From Phytophthora sp. 'mugwort' (Eukaryota > Oomycota > Peronosporomycetes > Peronosporales > Peronosporaceae): a DNA stretch of 64,000 nt. Both the position numbers and the translations under genes were made by a program. Every line of letters starts with the position of its first letter. Position 1 is the stretch's first letter. Below the pieces are notes generated by a model that did no database searches, was not told where the DNA came from, and worked only from the letters and a program-made list of their open reading frames with translations. This document shows positions 53,133 to 63,284 of the stretch, piece after piece. The stretch spans positions 2,728,001 through 2,792,000 of the forward strand of contig JAUCEF010000016.1 in assembly GCA_033558025.1 (NCBI GenBank), in the 5' to 3' direction.

Positions 53133-55760
53133 ATGGACTTTATTATTGATGAACGAGGCTTCTATGAATACATGAACAGTCCATACATGAAAGAGACAAT
53201 TGACTGTGAGTGCGGTATTAGTGTTCAGCGTAGGAACGTTAAAAGTCATAACGGCACGAAACACCAAATGTGGGAAAGGACCCAGAAAAAATTAACATAG
53301 AGGTTAAATGTGCTTGTGGGGGTATGTTTAAGCCGAAAGATAGGTTGAGTCATACTAAGACTGATGTTCATCAACAGGGAATAAAAGCGTTATTTAGATT
53401 GAGAAGCGAAAGATCAATTGTGGATAAGGAACTGTATATTCAGCGACGAGGCGCTCGTGCATAAAAAAAGCATGAAACATCAAGATTGGGTAGTAAATCA
53501 GACAAATTCGACTGCACCACCTTTCATTCTAATCGCGATAAAGCTCCTCGTAAGATCCAGTCCCTTGTAAAGGAAACATTCAAGCGATACTCTTCGTGCA
53601 AGTGTATTAGCTTTACGCTAAGTCTCTTCCGCAACTTCAAGTCTATTGGCATTATGCAATTTGATGAGCTTGAGGAATACTTTCAGCTAAGTATTTATGT
53701 CTATATAAAGGATATTGCGTCAGGTAATATTGAGTGCATTCTTAAATCTGAAAAGAGCTTCGATCGAATCAGCATATTGTTGCATGAGAACCATGCTCTC
53801 TACATCAAGAACATTGAAATGTTTCAGAACAAGTATCAGTGCCAGAAATGTGATATGATCTTCAACTCGAGCGATAAGCTACGAAACCACTCTAAGAACA
53901 GATGTGATGAAGTCAATACTGAGTCTTTCCTAAAGCTGTCAACCATCTTATTCCCTCCTGAGAACATGATAAAAAAGCCACTACAACGAAACTCACCAAA
54001 TCATGTGGATCACCACATCGACCATTTCATTGTTTATGATTTCGAATCTACCCTCAAGCCAACAGAGATTAGCCACGGAGAAAGTACAGTCTATGTGAAT
54101 GAGCACATCCCTATAGCGTTTCGATATCAGATAGCTTAGCGAATCGTGTTGAATGCTTCATTAATAACGATCCGCGTGCATTGTTGAAGGATAAGTTCGA
54201 CTACATAAACACCACAGCTCAGATCATTCAGCGATATAATGTGGAGAGGTATGAGATTCTACTGAGGGGTATTTTAATGCGTGAGGAGGAAAAGGGGATT
54301 CTTGAAACGACCAACAAGCAAATTGAAGAGGGTGAGTATAAATCATTCTACGATGTGCATGTCAATGCCAACAACTTTGATATCAGAGACAATGGTTCAT
54401 ACAATATAATACAACGTATCCTTGACCAGGTACCTGTTATTGGATTCAACTCAGGAAGCTATGATATCAAATCTCATTAAGAAATACCTATCTCAGTTAT
54501 CGGGACCGACAACATCAAATCGGTTATCAGAAACCCCAGTTATATTTGCATCGCAACCAACGATTTCAATATGCTTAATATTATGAATTATGTCCCACAA
54601 GGTACATCTTTGAATAGTTACCTAACTACATATCTTGGAGGGTGCAAATGCAAAGACAACATTCGTTGTACATACGGTCTTAGCAAAGGTATATTCCCAT
54701 ATGGTAAATCACATCGTTCGAAGTCCTAAATGAGATTACAATCCCACATAGGAAGGCGCTCAACAGCAATCTTCGGGGGACTGTTGCTTCAAATGAAGAT
54801 TATGAGCGCGTCAAGTTCGTTTGGGAATACTATGAGATGAAGCGTATCAAGGATCTGCTGATATGGTACAACAACCTCGATCCATTTATCGAAGAAGTTT
54901 TATAAGCTCGACGTGAGGGTGATGCTGAGGAGAGTAGAATAATGATTGGTACGATGATGAAACTCGTTGGAAACTCTGCATTTGGACGTTCTGGTATGGA
55001 TATGAGCAAGCATAAGATAGTTAAATATGAGTCTGATGAGGCAGCTATTGGGAAGAAGGTTGAACATACGTTGGAGGAGCTAAATGGTGTCGTGTGAGAT
55101 TACTATGAAGAGAAACGTTGCATCAAGAGTAAAAATCCGATTCATCTGTCAATTGTCATTTACCAATTGGCTAAGCTTCGTATGCTTGAGTTCTACTACG
55201 ATTGCATCGATTTCTACTTCGATCGCATCGATTTTAAATATCAGGAAATGGATACTGATTCGGCGTACATAGCCTGTAGCTGTGATACTCCTTTTAACTA
55301 ATGCATCAACCTGAGCAGCAGAACCACTTTAAAGAGCACAAATATGATTGGTTCCCTTGGGACTATAACACAAAAGTATCAAGCTACGATACATTCACTC
55401 CAGGACTTTTCAAGGAGGAGTGGTAAGGTGATGCTATTATTGCCCTATCCAGTAAGAACTACATCTGCTATATTCCTGATGATCAGGAAAGATGAGCGAA
55501 TTGTCAACAGTAAAGTTGAATAACTCAAGCTGTCAGCCAAGGGGATTCATAAGAACAAAAACATTGATTTGTTGTTGCCTACGAACTTTGAGTCAGTCGT
55601 TAACGACAGAATCACTCTTAAAGGAACTAACAGATGTTTTCGCATTAGTAAAGAGAGTAAGGATCATCACATATAGTCAAACAAAGACAGCCTTCAATTA
55701 TTACTACGACAAGCGTATGGTACGGATGATGGTGTCTCAATAATCCCGTTAATATTTTAG
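53133..55760 (+). pseudogene. Polinton/Maverick-like protein-primed DNA polymerase B, decayed
   Basis: A family B DNA polymerase of the organellar/viral (protein-primed) type, broken by many stops. The start (53133) holds two similar Cys-x-Cys...His...His blocks (IDCECGISVQRRNVKSHN; VKCACGGMFKPKDRLSHT). 53486-54139 has another Cys/His finger (YQCQKCDMIF) and the exonuclease Exo I motif in FIVYDFESTLKP. Exo II is VPVIGFNSGSYDIKSH at about 54430-54475. Polymerase motif B is in KLVGNSAFGRSG near 54965 and motif C in EMDTDSAYIA near 55247. Further C-terminal blocks run to about 55760. Base composition is far more AT-rich than the genes. An integrase follows, which supports a Polinton rather than a plasmid. 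No capsid or packaging genes are present. Confidence 0.72.
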
Positions 55761-55929
55761 CTGTAGCGCAGCACCAAGTTAAGCTAGGTTCAACACTTCA
55801 TTGCGCACTACAAACGGACCAGATTGAAATAGACAGATTTCATGGAGGACATGAAAATTTATTTTTTTGGAGTCTAATATATGTACGAGCTATGGATGAA
55901 TTACGCTCACAATTGTACCATGATCCAAA

Positions 55930-56352
55930 ACAGGTTACCTTGGTATAAAAGCTTTGTTTCTTAAAACCAAAAAGATTGACAAGTCAATTCGCTTTAAGGA
56001 TGTTAAGAACTGGTATTCCAATCAAATCGATATCCAATGCTACAATGATAAACTCACTAAATTCGATGATTTCAGAATTGTTTCAGGCAACCCCAACACT
56101 TGGCAAGCGGATTTAGCCATTTTGGAAAGGGGAGACAATTTTAACAGCCATCAATATCAACTCCAGAATTGGATTCGCCAAACGTTTAGCTGGCAAGCGA
56201 TGGAACAGTGTTTCCGAAGGTATTATATCTCTAGAAACACACAAAGTCGATATCTTGACGACTGTTTAATATATATTTATGTGGGCCTGCCCGCCTCCGC
56301 TGCGACGGTCTTTCAATATACTGGGACCAAAACTAAACCCACCGCCGCGTAG
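55930..56352 (+). pseudogene. Polinton-type retroviral-like integrase fragment
   Basis: From 55954 the frame reads KTKKIDKSIRFKDVKNWYSN and then NTWQADLA, which carries the first catalytic aspartate of a DDE (rve) integrase with the usual preceding tryptophan. After a frameshift near 56130 the reading continues in another frame with ININSRIGFAKRLAGK and ETHKVDIL up to a stop near 56270. The second Asp and the Glu are not seen, so it is truncated. Order and AT-rich composition match the polymerase just upstream, as expected in a Polinton/Maverick. Confidence 0.68.
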
Positions 56353-57054
56353 GCGGTGGCGCTCGGCTAGTATCGTCAGTTAGAATTTGGAGTGTAAGAA
56401 TATCTTGGTCTCGTCGCCATTATTTAGACTGGACTGGTTGAATACGCAGCGACAATAACCAGGATCAGAAGTATAAACTTCTTCAATTGGCTTGCCTTTG
56501 TGTTTCCCAAAAGTTAACTCGTTGACGTGTTTTCAGTTGGGTGTATCTATATATATACCCCTTAATTGTTTTTGAGAAAATCTGATTAATTCCGGTCTAA
56601 AATATTACTCTGCTACCGTACTGATTTCGACTAATAATATTACTTTCATGCTCTGTTCTGATTTTGACTCCGCTGCAATCATTTTCACACCGGTGTGTAC
56701 CGATTGCACAATCAGCGGGGAAACCAATTTCTTTCAAGCAATTCTCCATCAACTCGTCCCAAGGTTCGTTTCCCACGTAAGTATGAGTTCCCCCGTCGCA
56801 GGCGGTCCGACGTCATCATCGCATCCTTTTAAGTCCAAATAAGATCCACGACGGTGGCGATCGCTGCACCTCGATCCGTAGTTACAACAGTGGTCGTTAC
56901 CAGACGTGGCACCCGGCGATCATGACTCCTCTTCCTCTTCACCTTCTCTCCAGCGTCGATCGCATAACGCTGCTCTGGAAGTTGCAGTGGCACAGCTCCA
57001 CCGGCGACTGGCATGTTGCGTGTGGGCCAGGCAACGGAAGATGAATGAAATGTG
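56353..57054. other. Junction region right of the Polinton remnant
   Basis: It includes a small inverted repeat CCACCGCC-GCGTA-GGCGGTGG at about 56340-56360, just after the integrase stop. Plus-strand frames (56648-56842, 56906-57097) are short and unrecognised; the latter may be an upstream part of the next fragment. Confidence 0.35.
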
Positions 57055-57560
57055 TTTGTTACAGCGAGGGACACATCGTTTGGCCCAATTTTCTTGAATG
57101 GTTTGCTGACACTGGAGAGATCCACATCATCGAGTTTGCCGACACTCCACACGAGGATTATGTTTGTGCTTTTACCCGCACTTCATTTGCCGAGCGCCAT
57201 ATTGATCGATGGCTCAAAGGGCACATGGCCGCCAAGAATTCTCAGGGGCGACAATGGTGTCCAGACCTCAGTTATGGTCCACGCCGATCAACACCGGATC
57301 CGTGCTTCCTCCAGGCGTTCCAATATTTGACGACTTTCGAACGATCAAAAATTGAGATTGGAGTCTCACAGCCGTGGGCCATGGCACAAGGCCAACTCGA
57401 CCAAAAGGTGATATGAGATGTGCTGTGATGCCAGTAGTTGAGTACGTGCTGTGTGTGAAGTTCGATCTCGACTTTTCGGATACCGCATACAAGTTGTACG
57501 ATGCTCGAATAAACGCACTGGTGAAGATGGTTCCACTTTCAATAGTCGCGGGTTCATGAA
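57055..57560 (+). pseudogene. Fragment of an unrecognised gene family
   Basis: Plus-strand frame 57060-57416 reads GHIVWPNFLEWFADTGEIHI, IIEFADTPHEDYVCAF and WCPDLSYGPRRSTPD, ending in IEIGVSQPWAMAQGQLDQK. After a frame change at about 57410 it continues PVVEYVLCVKFDLDFSDTAY KLYDA up to 57560. The spacing of Glu, Asp and Gly-Gln-Leu-Asp-x-Lys recalls a PD-(D/E)xK nuclease-like fold, but that is a guess. A possible intron end (TTTGTTACAG) lies at about 57055-57064. It stops abruptly where minus-strand retroelement sequence begins. Confidence 0.35.
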
Positions 57561-57662
57561 CCGTGATTCAGTTGGACTGACGTCGAATCCTCGGTAGTCC
57601 GCCAGAGGTGGCGCTCCCGGTAGCTTTCCCAGTAACTCTGTCGGTGGATTTGTACTCTCCAT
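57550..57662 (-). pseudogene. Possible gag start of a second, truncated Gypsy copy
   Basis: On the minus strand an ATG at 57662 opens MESTNPPTELLGKLPGAPPL and runs some 37 codons before meeting the plus-strand fragment. It lies immediately beyond the LTR-like stretch, in the position and orientation of a gag start. The N-terminal gag of the right-hand element lies outside the window, so no direct comparison is possible. Confidence 0.3.
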
Positions 57663-58050
57663 TTGCAGCGGGGCTGCGTAGCGTAGTGCGTCAGAGGAAG
57701 ACGTATGACTCCCCGAGTCTTAGCTGTGGTTATCCTAACCCCTGAGGTTCCGCAGAGGCTTAGATCACTCTAGTTATACCACTAGAGACTCAAAGAGTCA
57801 GTATTCCTAAACCTAGGGCAATACTTTCTTTAATGCTAAAACTGAACTGTTATTTATTTTGCTTATCTGCGGCAAAGCCGCCTGTCCTGTAAATGTATGA
57901 CTCTAACTATCTACCATAGTTTAACCTAGTCAAATGCATATCGAGTGGCCCTGTGGCCACGTACTGAAATCCCGTTAATACAAGTGGTACCAAGTACCAC
58001 TTACTTCAAGGTGACACGTAGCACGGCTACACTCGTGTAACCCCGTTACA
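57663..58050 (-). repeat. LTR and leader region of the right-hand Gypsy element
   Basis: On the minus strand a polypurine tract is followed by TGTAACGGGGTTACACGAG, a plausible LTR start (TGT...). The region has no coding sequence. The far LTR end was not fixed; candidates are a ...TTTACA near 57890 and positions nearer 57665. Confidence 0.45.
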
Positions 58051-58062
58051 CTCTCCCCCACT
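58051..58062 (-). other. Polypurine tract
   Basis: AGTGGGGGAGAG on the minus strand lies directly before the LTR start and downstream of the Gypsy pol stop, the normal place for plus-strand DNA priming. Confidence 0.5.
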
Positions 58063-58182
58063 AAACCGTGGACACACCGTATCCACGAGGGTACATGTCC
58101 TGTGGTTTTGACCACGCACATTCCGCTCCAAGAGCGCTCAACTTGTGACGACATCCCCATGTCCACAGCTCGCTGGCCTTCA

Positions 58183-58254
58183 ACCCGACTAGCTCAGTGG
58201 TAGAGCACTCGCTTCATAAGCGCAAGGTCGGTGGTTCGATTACACCAAAGACCA
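58183..58254 (+). tRNA. tRNA-Met(CAU)-like sequence, probably a pseudogene
   Basis: The stretch TAGCTCAGTGGTAGAGCA forms a perfect D arm (box A). The anticodon loop TTCATAA gives CAU, and GGTTCGATT forms a T loop (box B). The anticodon stem pairs at only three of five positions, the T stem at four of five, and the 3' acceptor strand (AAAGACC) does not pair with the 5' strand (ACCCGAC). It lies between the pol stop and the polypurine tract of the leftward Gypsy element, antisense to it. Confidence 0.6.
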
Positions 58255-58453
58255 ATATCGTCTGGGTCCGACCCAACTGTGTCTTGGACACCGACGGACG
58301 CCGTCAACTTCCAGCGGCCTCAGGCCTCCCTGTCTCGCTCTTCTAGAGCTAATGCACCATGTGCATTGCTTCCGCAGCCTGCCGTCCTCACGTTTGTGAC
58401 ATGCTGGTTACCTTGCCCCAAGGTCAGGCCGGAAGCCTTTAGGCTGACCTTGG

Positions 58454-59301
58454 TCATCCTGATCTAGTGCTGGGACACCCGTGGCGACCGCCGCAGTGGT
58501 CGCTGGTCCTCGGGGCCATGTCGATCGTGACGATCAAAAGCGCCGACGACGTCAGGGCAGTCTTGTCGGAGGGTACCTCATACTCCCATGGGTTCTGTGA
58601 GTGGGGATATCCTCTCCACTTCACAAGGAACTGGGTTTGACCCTTGCGGCGGCGCCGCGCCACTAGACGTTCCACATGATAGTGGAGTTCTCCCTGCTCA
58701 TCGAGCAATGGTGGAGGCGGCCTCCAATCCGCTGGACCCTTGCGCTGCGCCTCCGGTGAAGCTGGAGTTACTTCGAACTCTGGTATGGTATCACCATTCG
58801 TATTCCGGGATGCGGATGGGCATGGCTCTCGTCCAGTTGACGAACTCGAAGCTGTTCATCAGCGACTCGGCAGGTTGGAGTCTGCAGACTCATCTGCGCA
58901 CCGCGTGGTGGCTCTGGCGCGGCCAGCAGCTCGTCGTCTCGACGCAGTGGAGTGATCGGTCGTCGAGCTTCGTGGTTAGATGGACCTCTTTGTGCGCCTC
59001 CAGCGCTCTGGCCAGCAGCCACTACCCGTGGCACCGTCTGCGCCTCGACTGAGCTCCGAGGCGCCAACGCCTCCGCGCTCACCTGAGCCTAGTCCCGATA
59101 CGGCTTAAGGAAGCCTACGTAGAACACAGGGTGTGTACGCATCTTCTTCGGAAGGTTGGGCGTGTACGCAAGGCCCTTCTTGGCCACGACCTTGAAAGGT
59201 CCGATGAAGCGCGGGCGCAACTTGGTTTTAAAGACCTCAGAGCCTGCATCTGTACGTAGGTTCTTCGCGTTTAATAAAACTTGGTCACCGACCTTAAACA
59301 C
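58454..59301 (-). pseudogene. Gypsy integrase tail and chromodomain
   Basis: 59301-59089 is the integrase C-terminal SH3-like part (MFKVGDQVLLNAKNLRTDAG, LRPRFIGPFKVV). 58708-58454 is a clear chromodomain (YHVERLVARRRRKGQTQFLV, KWRGYPHSQNPWEYE). Sequence between them is out of frame. Confidence 0.8.
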
Positions 59302-59589
59302 TTCAATGTTGCCTCTGCCTCTGGCATCCGCCTGTTCCTTTGGAACGTCTTAGCTGGCACCCATCGCGTCGTGACATGTCTTAAGACATTCAGACGCGTC
59401 AACTTGGTTGCGAACCGCAGCAGGGATGACATCAGCGAGCCTTCCGGCTATTCCTCCCCCACCAAGCCCAGAACCACGGAGTGGTGGCGTCAACGGGGCG
59501 CGAGGGTGTGTGAGACCGTTCAATTAGAACGGGGTGAAGCCAGTTGAGGCATGAACCGCTGCAAACTCAACGAGTAGGAGCATCAAACG

Positions 59590-60558
59590 CTATTGCTTGG
59601 GTCTGTCTGGACAGACGCTCCGAAGCATGTCTTCGACTACGCGATTCACGCGTTCAGTCTGACTATCGGTCTGCGGATGGTCCGCTATGGACATGTCGAG
59701 TCGAGTGCCGAGCACCTTAAAGACCGCCGTCCAAAACTTACCCGTGAAACGGGGATCTCGATCCGAGACAATTGCCTCGATCCGAGACAATTGCCTCGAT
59801 CCGAGACAATTGCCTCTGGCAGACCATGCTGTCGAAAGGCACGATCCATGAACAGCGTGGCTGTTCCTTCTCCATCGATGGAATCCGGCACCGCCGCTAA
59901 ATGAGCCATCTTTCTCAATCGGTCGATAAAGACCACGATGCCCGTGTTGCCCGCCCAACCCGTGGTAGGCCGAACACAAAGTCCATACTCATGGATTGCC
60001 AACACCCCGTGGGTACAGGCAAGCTGGCCAACGGCGCAGCCGAGTGTGGCGGGTTTTTAACCCGTTGACACGTCTCACACGTGCGTACATACGTCTGATC
60101 CACTTGTAAATCTTCGGCCACCAGTAGTGGGAGCTCACCGAGCTCTAGGTCTTTTCTCGGCCGAGATGACCATCAAGTGGGGTATCATGTGCCTTGTAGA
60201 GGATACGATACCTGAGATCCTCTTCGTGAGGAACCACGACACGTGGGGTGTCTTCTGGACCCGTACCGTAGTACAATAAGCCATCATCGAGGGTGTATCG
60301 ATGTAGCCTCGCGCGCAACTGCGCTGACAGCTTAATGTCTGAGTTAGCAAACTCCGCACTTGCTAGCGCATGTAGCAGAGCTACGCAGGACTCGTCACGT
60401 GCGTACGCAGCGCGAATCGAGTCTGTCACAGATGAAGTCACAGTCGTGACGTGAGCGATCTCATAGTTGGGCCTGCGTGATAGCGCATCGGTAAGACGTT
60501 CTGCCTGCCAGGCTTGTACTTCACCTCGAAGTTGTACTCCGCAAAGAAGGAGAGCCAA
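59590..60558 (-). pseudogene. Gypsy integrase zinc-binding and catalytic core
   Basis: 60558-60145 ends with the region before the zinc finger (RYRILYKAHDTPLDGHLGRE). 60121-59915 has CETCQRVKNPPH of the finger and MSMDFVFGLP with the first catalytic Asp. 60005-59590 covers the core with FIDRLRKMAHLAAVPDSI, then AIVSDRDPRFTGKFW carrying the second Asp, and DHPQTDSQTERVNRVVE with the Glu. A 19-bp triplication at 59761-59817 disrupts the frame exactly at the second Asp block. Confidence 0.8.
59761..59817. repeat. Three tandem copies of a 19-bp unit
   Basis: ATCCGAGACAATTGCCTCG is repeated three times (the last copy ends CTCTG). The 38 extra bases are not a multiple of three, so the integrase frame is shifted. 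Confidence 0.9.
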
Positions 60559-61998
60559 CGGGCTATTCTCTGAGAGAGATGAGGCGACTGTGTCGCAGTG
60601 CGTAGCGACGCATGATCTGTGTAGATCACAAACGGCTTGGAGCCGAGCAGGTGAAACCTGAATTTGACGTGCGCATATTTTATCGGAAATAGCTCTTTGT
60701 CATAAACTGGATAGTTATTCTCAGCAGCCTTCAGCTGGCGAGATGCAAACGCGATCACGCGTTCACACTCTTCAGCGTCTGCTTGCAACAAAGCGCTGCC
60801 GATGGCAAAGTCCGACGCGTCACAGACGACACTGAAAGGATGATCGGGGTCTGGCAGGGCCAGGATCGGGGCCTGAAGGAGACTACCCTTAATGGTTTCA
60901 AAAGCCGCTTGATGTCCGGTGTCCCAACACCAGTCCACATCCTTCTTAAGGATATTGGACAGTGGCCTTGCCACCTCAGCATAGTTCTTGATGTACTTGT
61001 AATTGGCCAGGCCAAGCCACTTCCATAAGTCCTTCTTGTTCTTTGGAACCGGCCAGTCTATAATGGCCTCGACCTTAGCGGGATCCGCTCGAAGGGCTCG
61101 CTTCCCAATGAAGCATCCCAGAAAGGGGATCTCTTTAGCATCGAAGACACACTTGTGAATGTTGGCATACAACTTGTGTGTGCGCATGCACTCGAGCACC
61201 GCTCGCAGGTGCTCAATGTGGTTCTCCATATCAGTCTTCCCCTGCTCCGCACGACTGTGGACGAGTATATTGTCGAAATATGTCTGAGCATACGCCCTGG
61301 GGGGCCTGAACAGTTGCGTCACAAGACGATTGAACGTCGCAGGCGCGTTCGACAGCCCTTGGGGCATTACTAGCCACTCCCAGAGCATACCGCTCGGAGT
61401 GCTGGCCGCGTAAGCGGATTTTCGCTTGCTCGCATGAGCAATTGATGGTATCCATCGACCAAGTCGAGGGTACTGTACACCGTACACCCCGTCGTGTTGT
61501 TCTGGGGAACGTCCTTCCTAGGAATAGGCGTTTGCGCCGGAATGGTGTCCGCGTTGAGCTTATTCAAGCATGAACGATTCGCCACTTGACATTCGGCTTT
61601 CTGACACAGAACGTAGGTGTTGAGTGCGAAGACTTGCTCTCGCGCACCATACCTGCCTCGTACTTAGTACGGAAGAACGCGTCAATGACGTCACACTGTT
61701 CTCGTGGCAAAGGCCACTGCCTTGTCACGCAGTATTTGGTTCCAGGAACCAGGTCAATCTCATGACGTACACCTCGATCCGGAGGTAGCCTCGTGGAAGG
61801 TTCCTTCGAGACCACGTCTTGATATTCCTTCACCAAAGAGTAGTACGGATCCGAGGGGTTTTTGAGGGTCGAGGGTCCTGCCCGCGCATTCAGCGCCTTC
61901 TTGGTGTCCTCCAGGACTGCTTTATCCAAAAGGGACGACGAGTTTAACTCCTGTTCAGGTCGTTGAATGACCAATCCGGCTAACTCGGCGGCCCTCAA
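60438..61998 (-). pseudogene. Gypsy reverse transcriptase and RNase H
   Basis: 61998-61564 is the N-terminal part (GVRHEIDLVPGTKYCVTRQW, TKYEAGMVRESKSSHSTPTF). 61487-60438 is one open piece with MPQGLSNAPATFNRLVTQLF, the catalytic box as TYFDNILVHS, the thumb (AKEIPFLGCFIGKRALRADP) and RNase H (HPFSVVCDASDFAIGSALLQ, YPVYDKELFPIKYA). The box reads YFDN instead of YxDD, which removes a metal-binding Asp. Confidence 0.85.
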
Positions 61999-62251
61999 GG
62001 CATCGCCGAACTCGACAATAGAATCTCGTCCAGCTCCAAAAGAGCGTCTGCAGTGGGCATAGCCTCGAGACTGATGTCGCCATCGACTTCCCCTGCCACT
62101 CCGTTGACGAGTGTATATAGCTGTTCGATATCCCCAGGAGTCTCTTCACTCGTCATGCTAGACGCATCAGATGCCCTGCCTTTCATGACTGACGCTCGGC
62201 GTCGTAGCCTTCTCCCCTCTGAGACTTTTTGCCTCGGAGAGGTCCGAACCG

Positions 62252-62690
62252 TCACATCAGCTGCTCTCCATGTGCTTGCACCCTGTGCGTTTCACCCAAA
62301 ACTGGTATGTTTTGACCGACCACCGTCGCAGAGCTGCGGTGCTCGCGGTCTCCACCCCGTGGATTACGTGCCACGTCACCTCCATCAGTGGCCTCTCGGC
62401 CTTGATGGCCCGGCCCACGGCCGGCCACACCACGCATGGTGTGTAGCGACAACTCGTCGTCGTGATGAGTATCACTGTCGTGACCAATGTCACCATGACG
62501 TCGGTCACCCAACGGATTGCCTGCCGCTCCACTTGCATCCTGAGGCTCGCGGCCACGATACCCCGGCATGCTGCCGGCCACGCCACGCATGGCGTGTAAC
62601 GACACACCGTAATCATGACGAGTGTCATTGCGTGACACATGTCACCTGTGTCACCCAGCGGGTTTCCTGCCGCTCCAGTCAGCCCACGAG
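62252..62690 (-). repeat. Degenerate minisatellite of about 150 bp in the Gypsy linker
   Basis: About two to three copies of a unit of some 146-154 bp. Landmarks GCCGGCCACRCCACGCATGG lie at about 62420 and 62573, and TCACCCARCGG at 62505 and 62651. On the minus strand the unit encodes a recurring peptide (LHAMRGVAG / LHTMRGVAG) between the protease and reverse transcriptase domains. Confidence 0.7.
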
Positions 62691-63155
62691 CTTTGCTCGG
62701 GACTCTTGTCCTCGACACCTTCAGTGTCTACAAGTTCGGATACTCCGATGTCCAGTACGTTGAACGACTCGGTCCAGAGCCCGCGCCAAAAGCGCTTTTG
62801 CTTCCTAGCTGAGGTGGGTTCATGACTCACCAAAGCTCCACCAGGAGTAAAGCGCGTTGCGCCCAAGGTCTTCGACCTCCAATCAAACCATCGCTTATGG
62901 CGTTCCAGCCATGCCATCCCCAGGATGAGGTCGTATCTCGAATCCAGGACCAGACAGCGTTCCACGCTATCGAAGTCGAGAAACGTCACGCCAGGTTCAC
63001 AGGAACCTTAGGCACTGTGACACGGGTCCCCGTCGCTAGGCGAACAGTGGTGATGTCACTCCAGCGCTCCCTGAGCGCCTCAGCGTATTGCTGACTTCCT
63101 TCCATCGTGGAGCGTCGAGCGTAGTTGCCCGAAGCTCCGGAATCGATCAATATGA
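62651..63155 (-). pseudogene. Gypsy aspartic protease (retropepsin)
   Basis: The active site DSGAS is encoded on the minus strand at about 63144-63130 (ILIDSGASGNYARRS). The second half 62989-62651 has LDSRYDLILGMAWLERHKRW with the flap-to-dimer region. A stop or frame change near 63000 splits them. Confidence 0.75.
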
Positions 63156-63284
63156 TCCATGGCTTCTCAAAAAGCCCTTCACTGTCGCCTCAACGACGGG
63201 CAAGCCCGTCTTGCATACACGTTCCGTGTTAAAGAGATGGCTCTCTCTGAGGCTGGGCCCTGTTGCCCTCCACCTCCATGAGGC

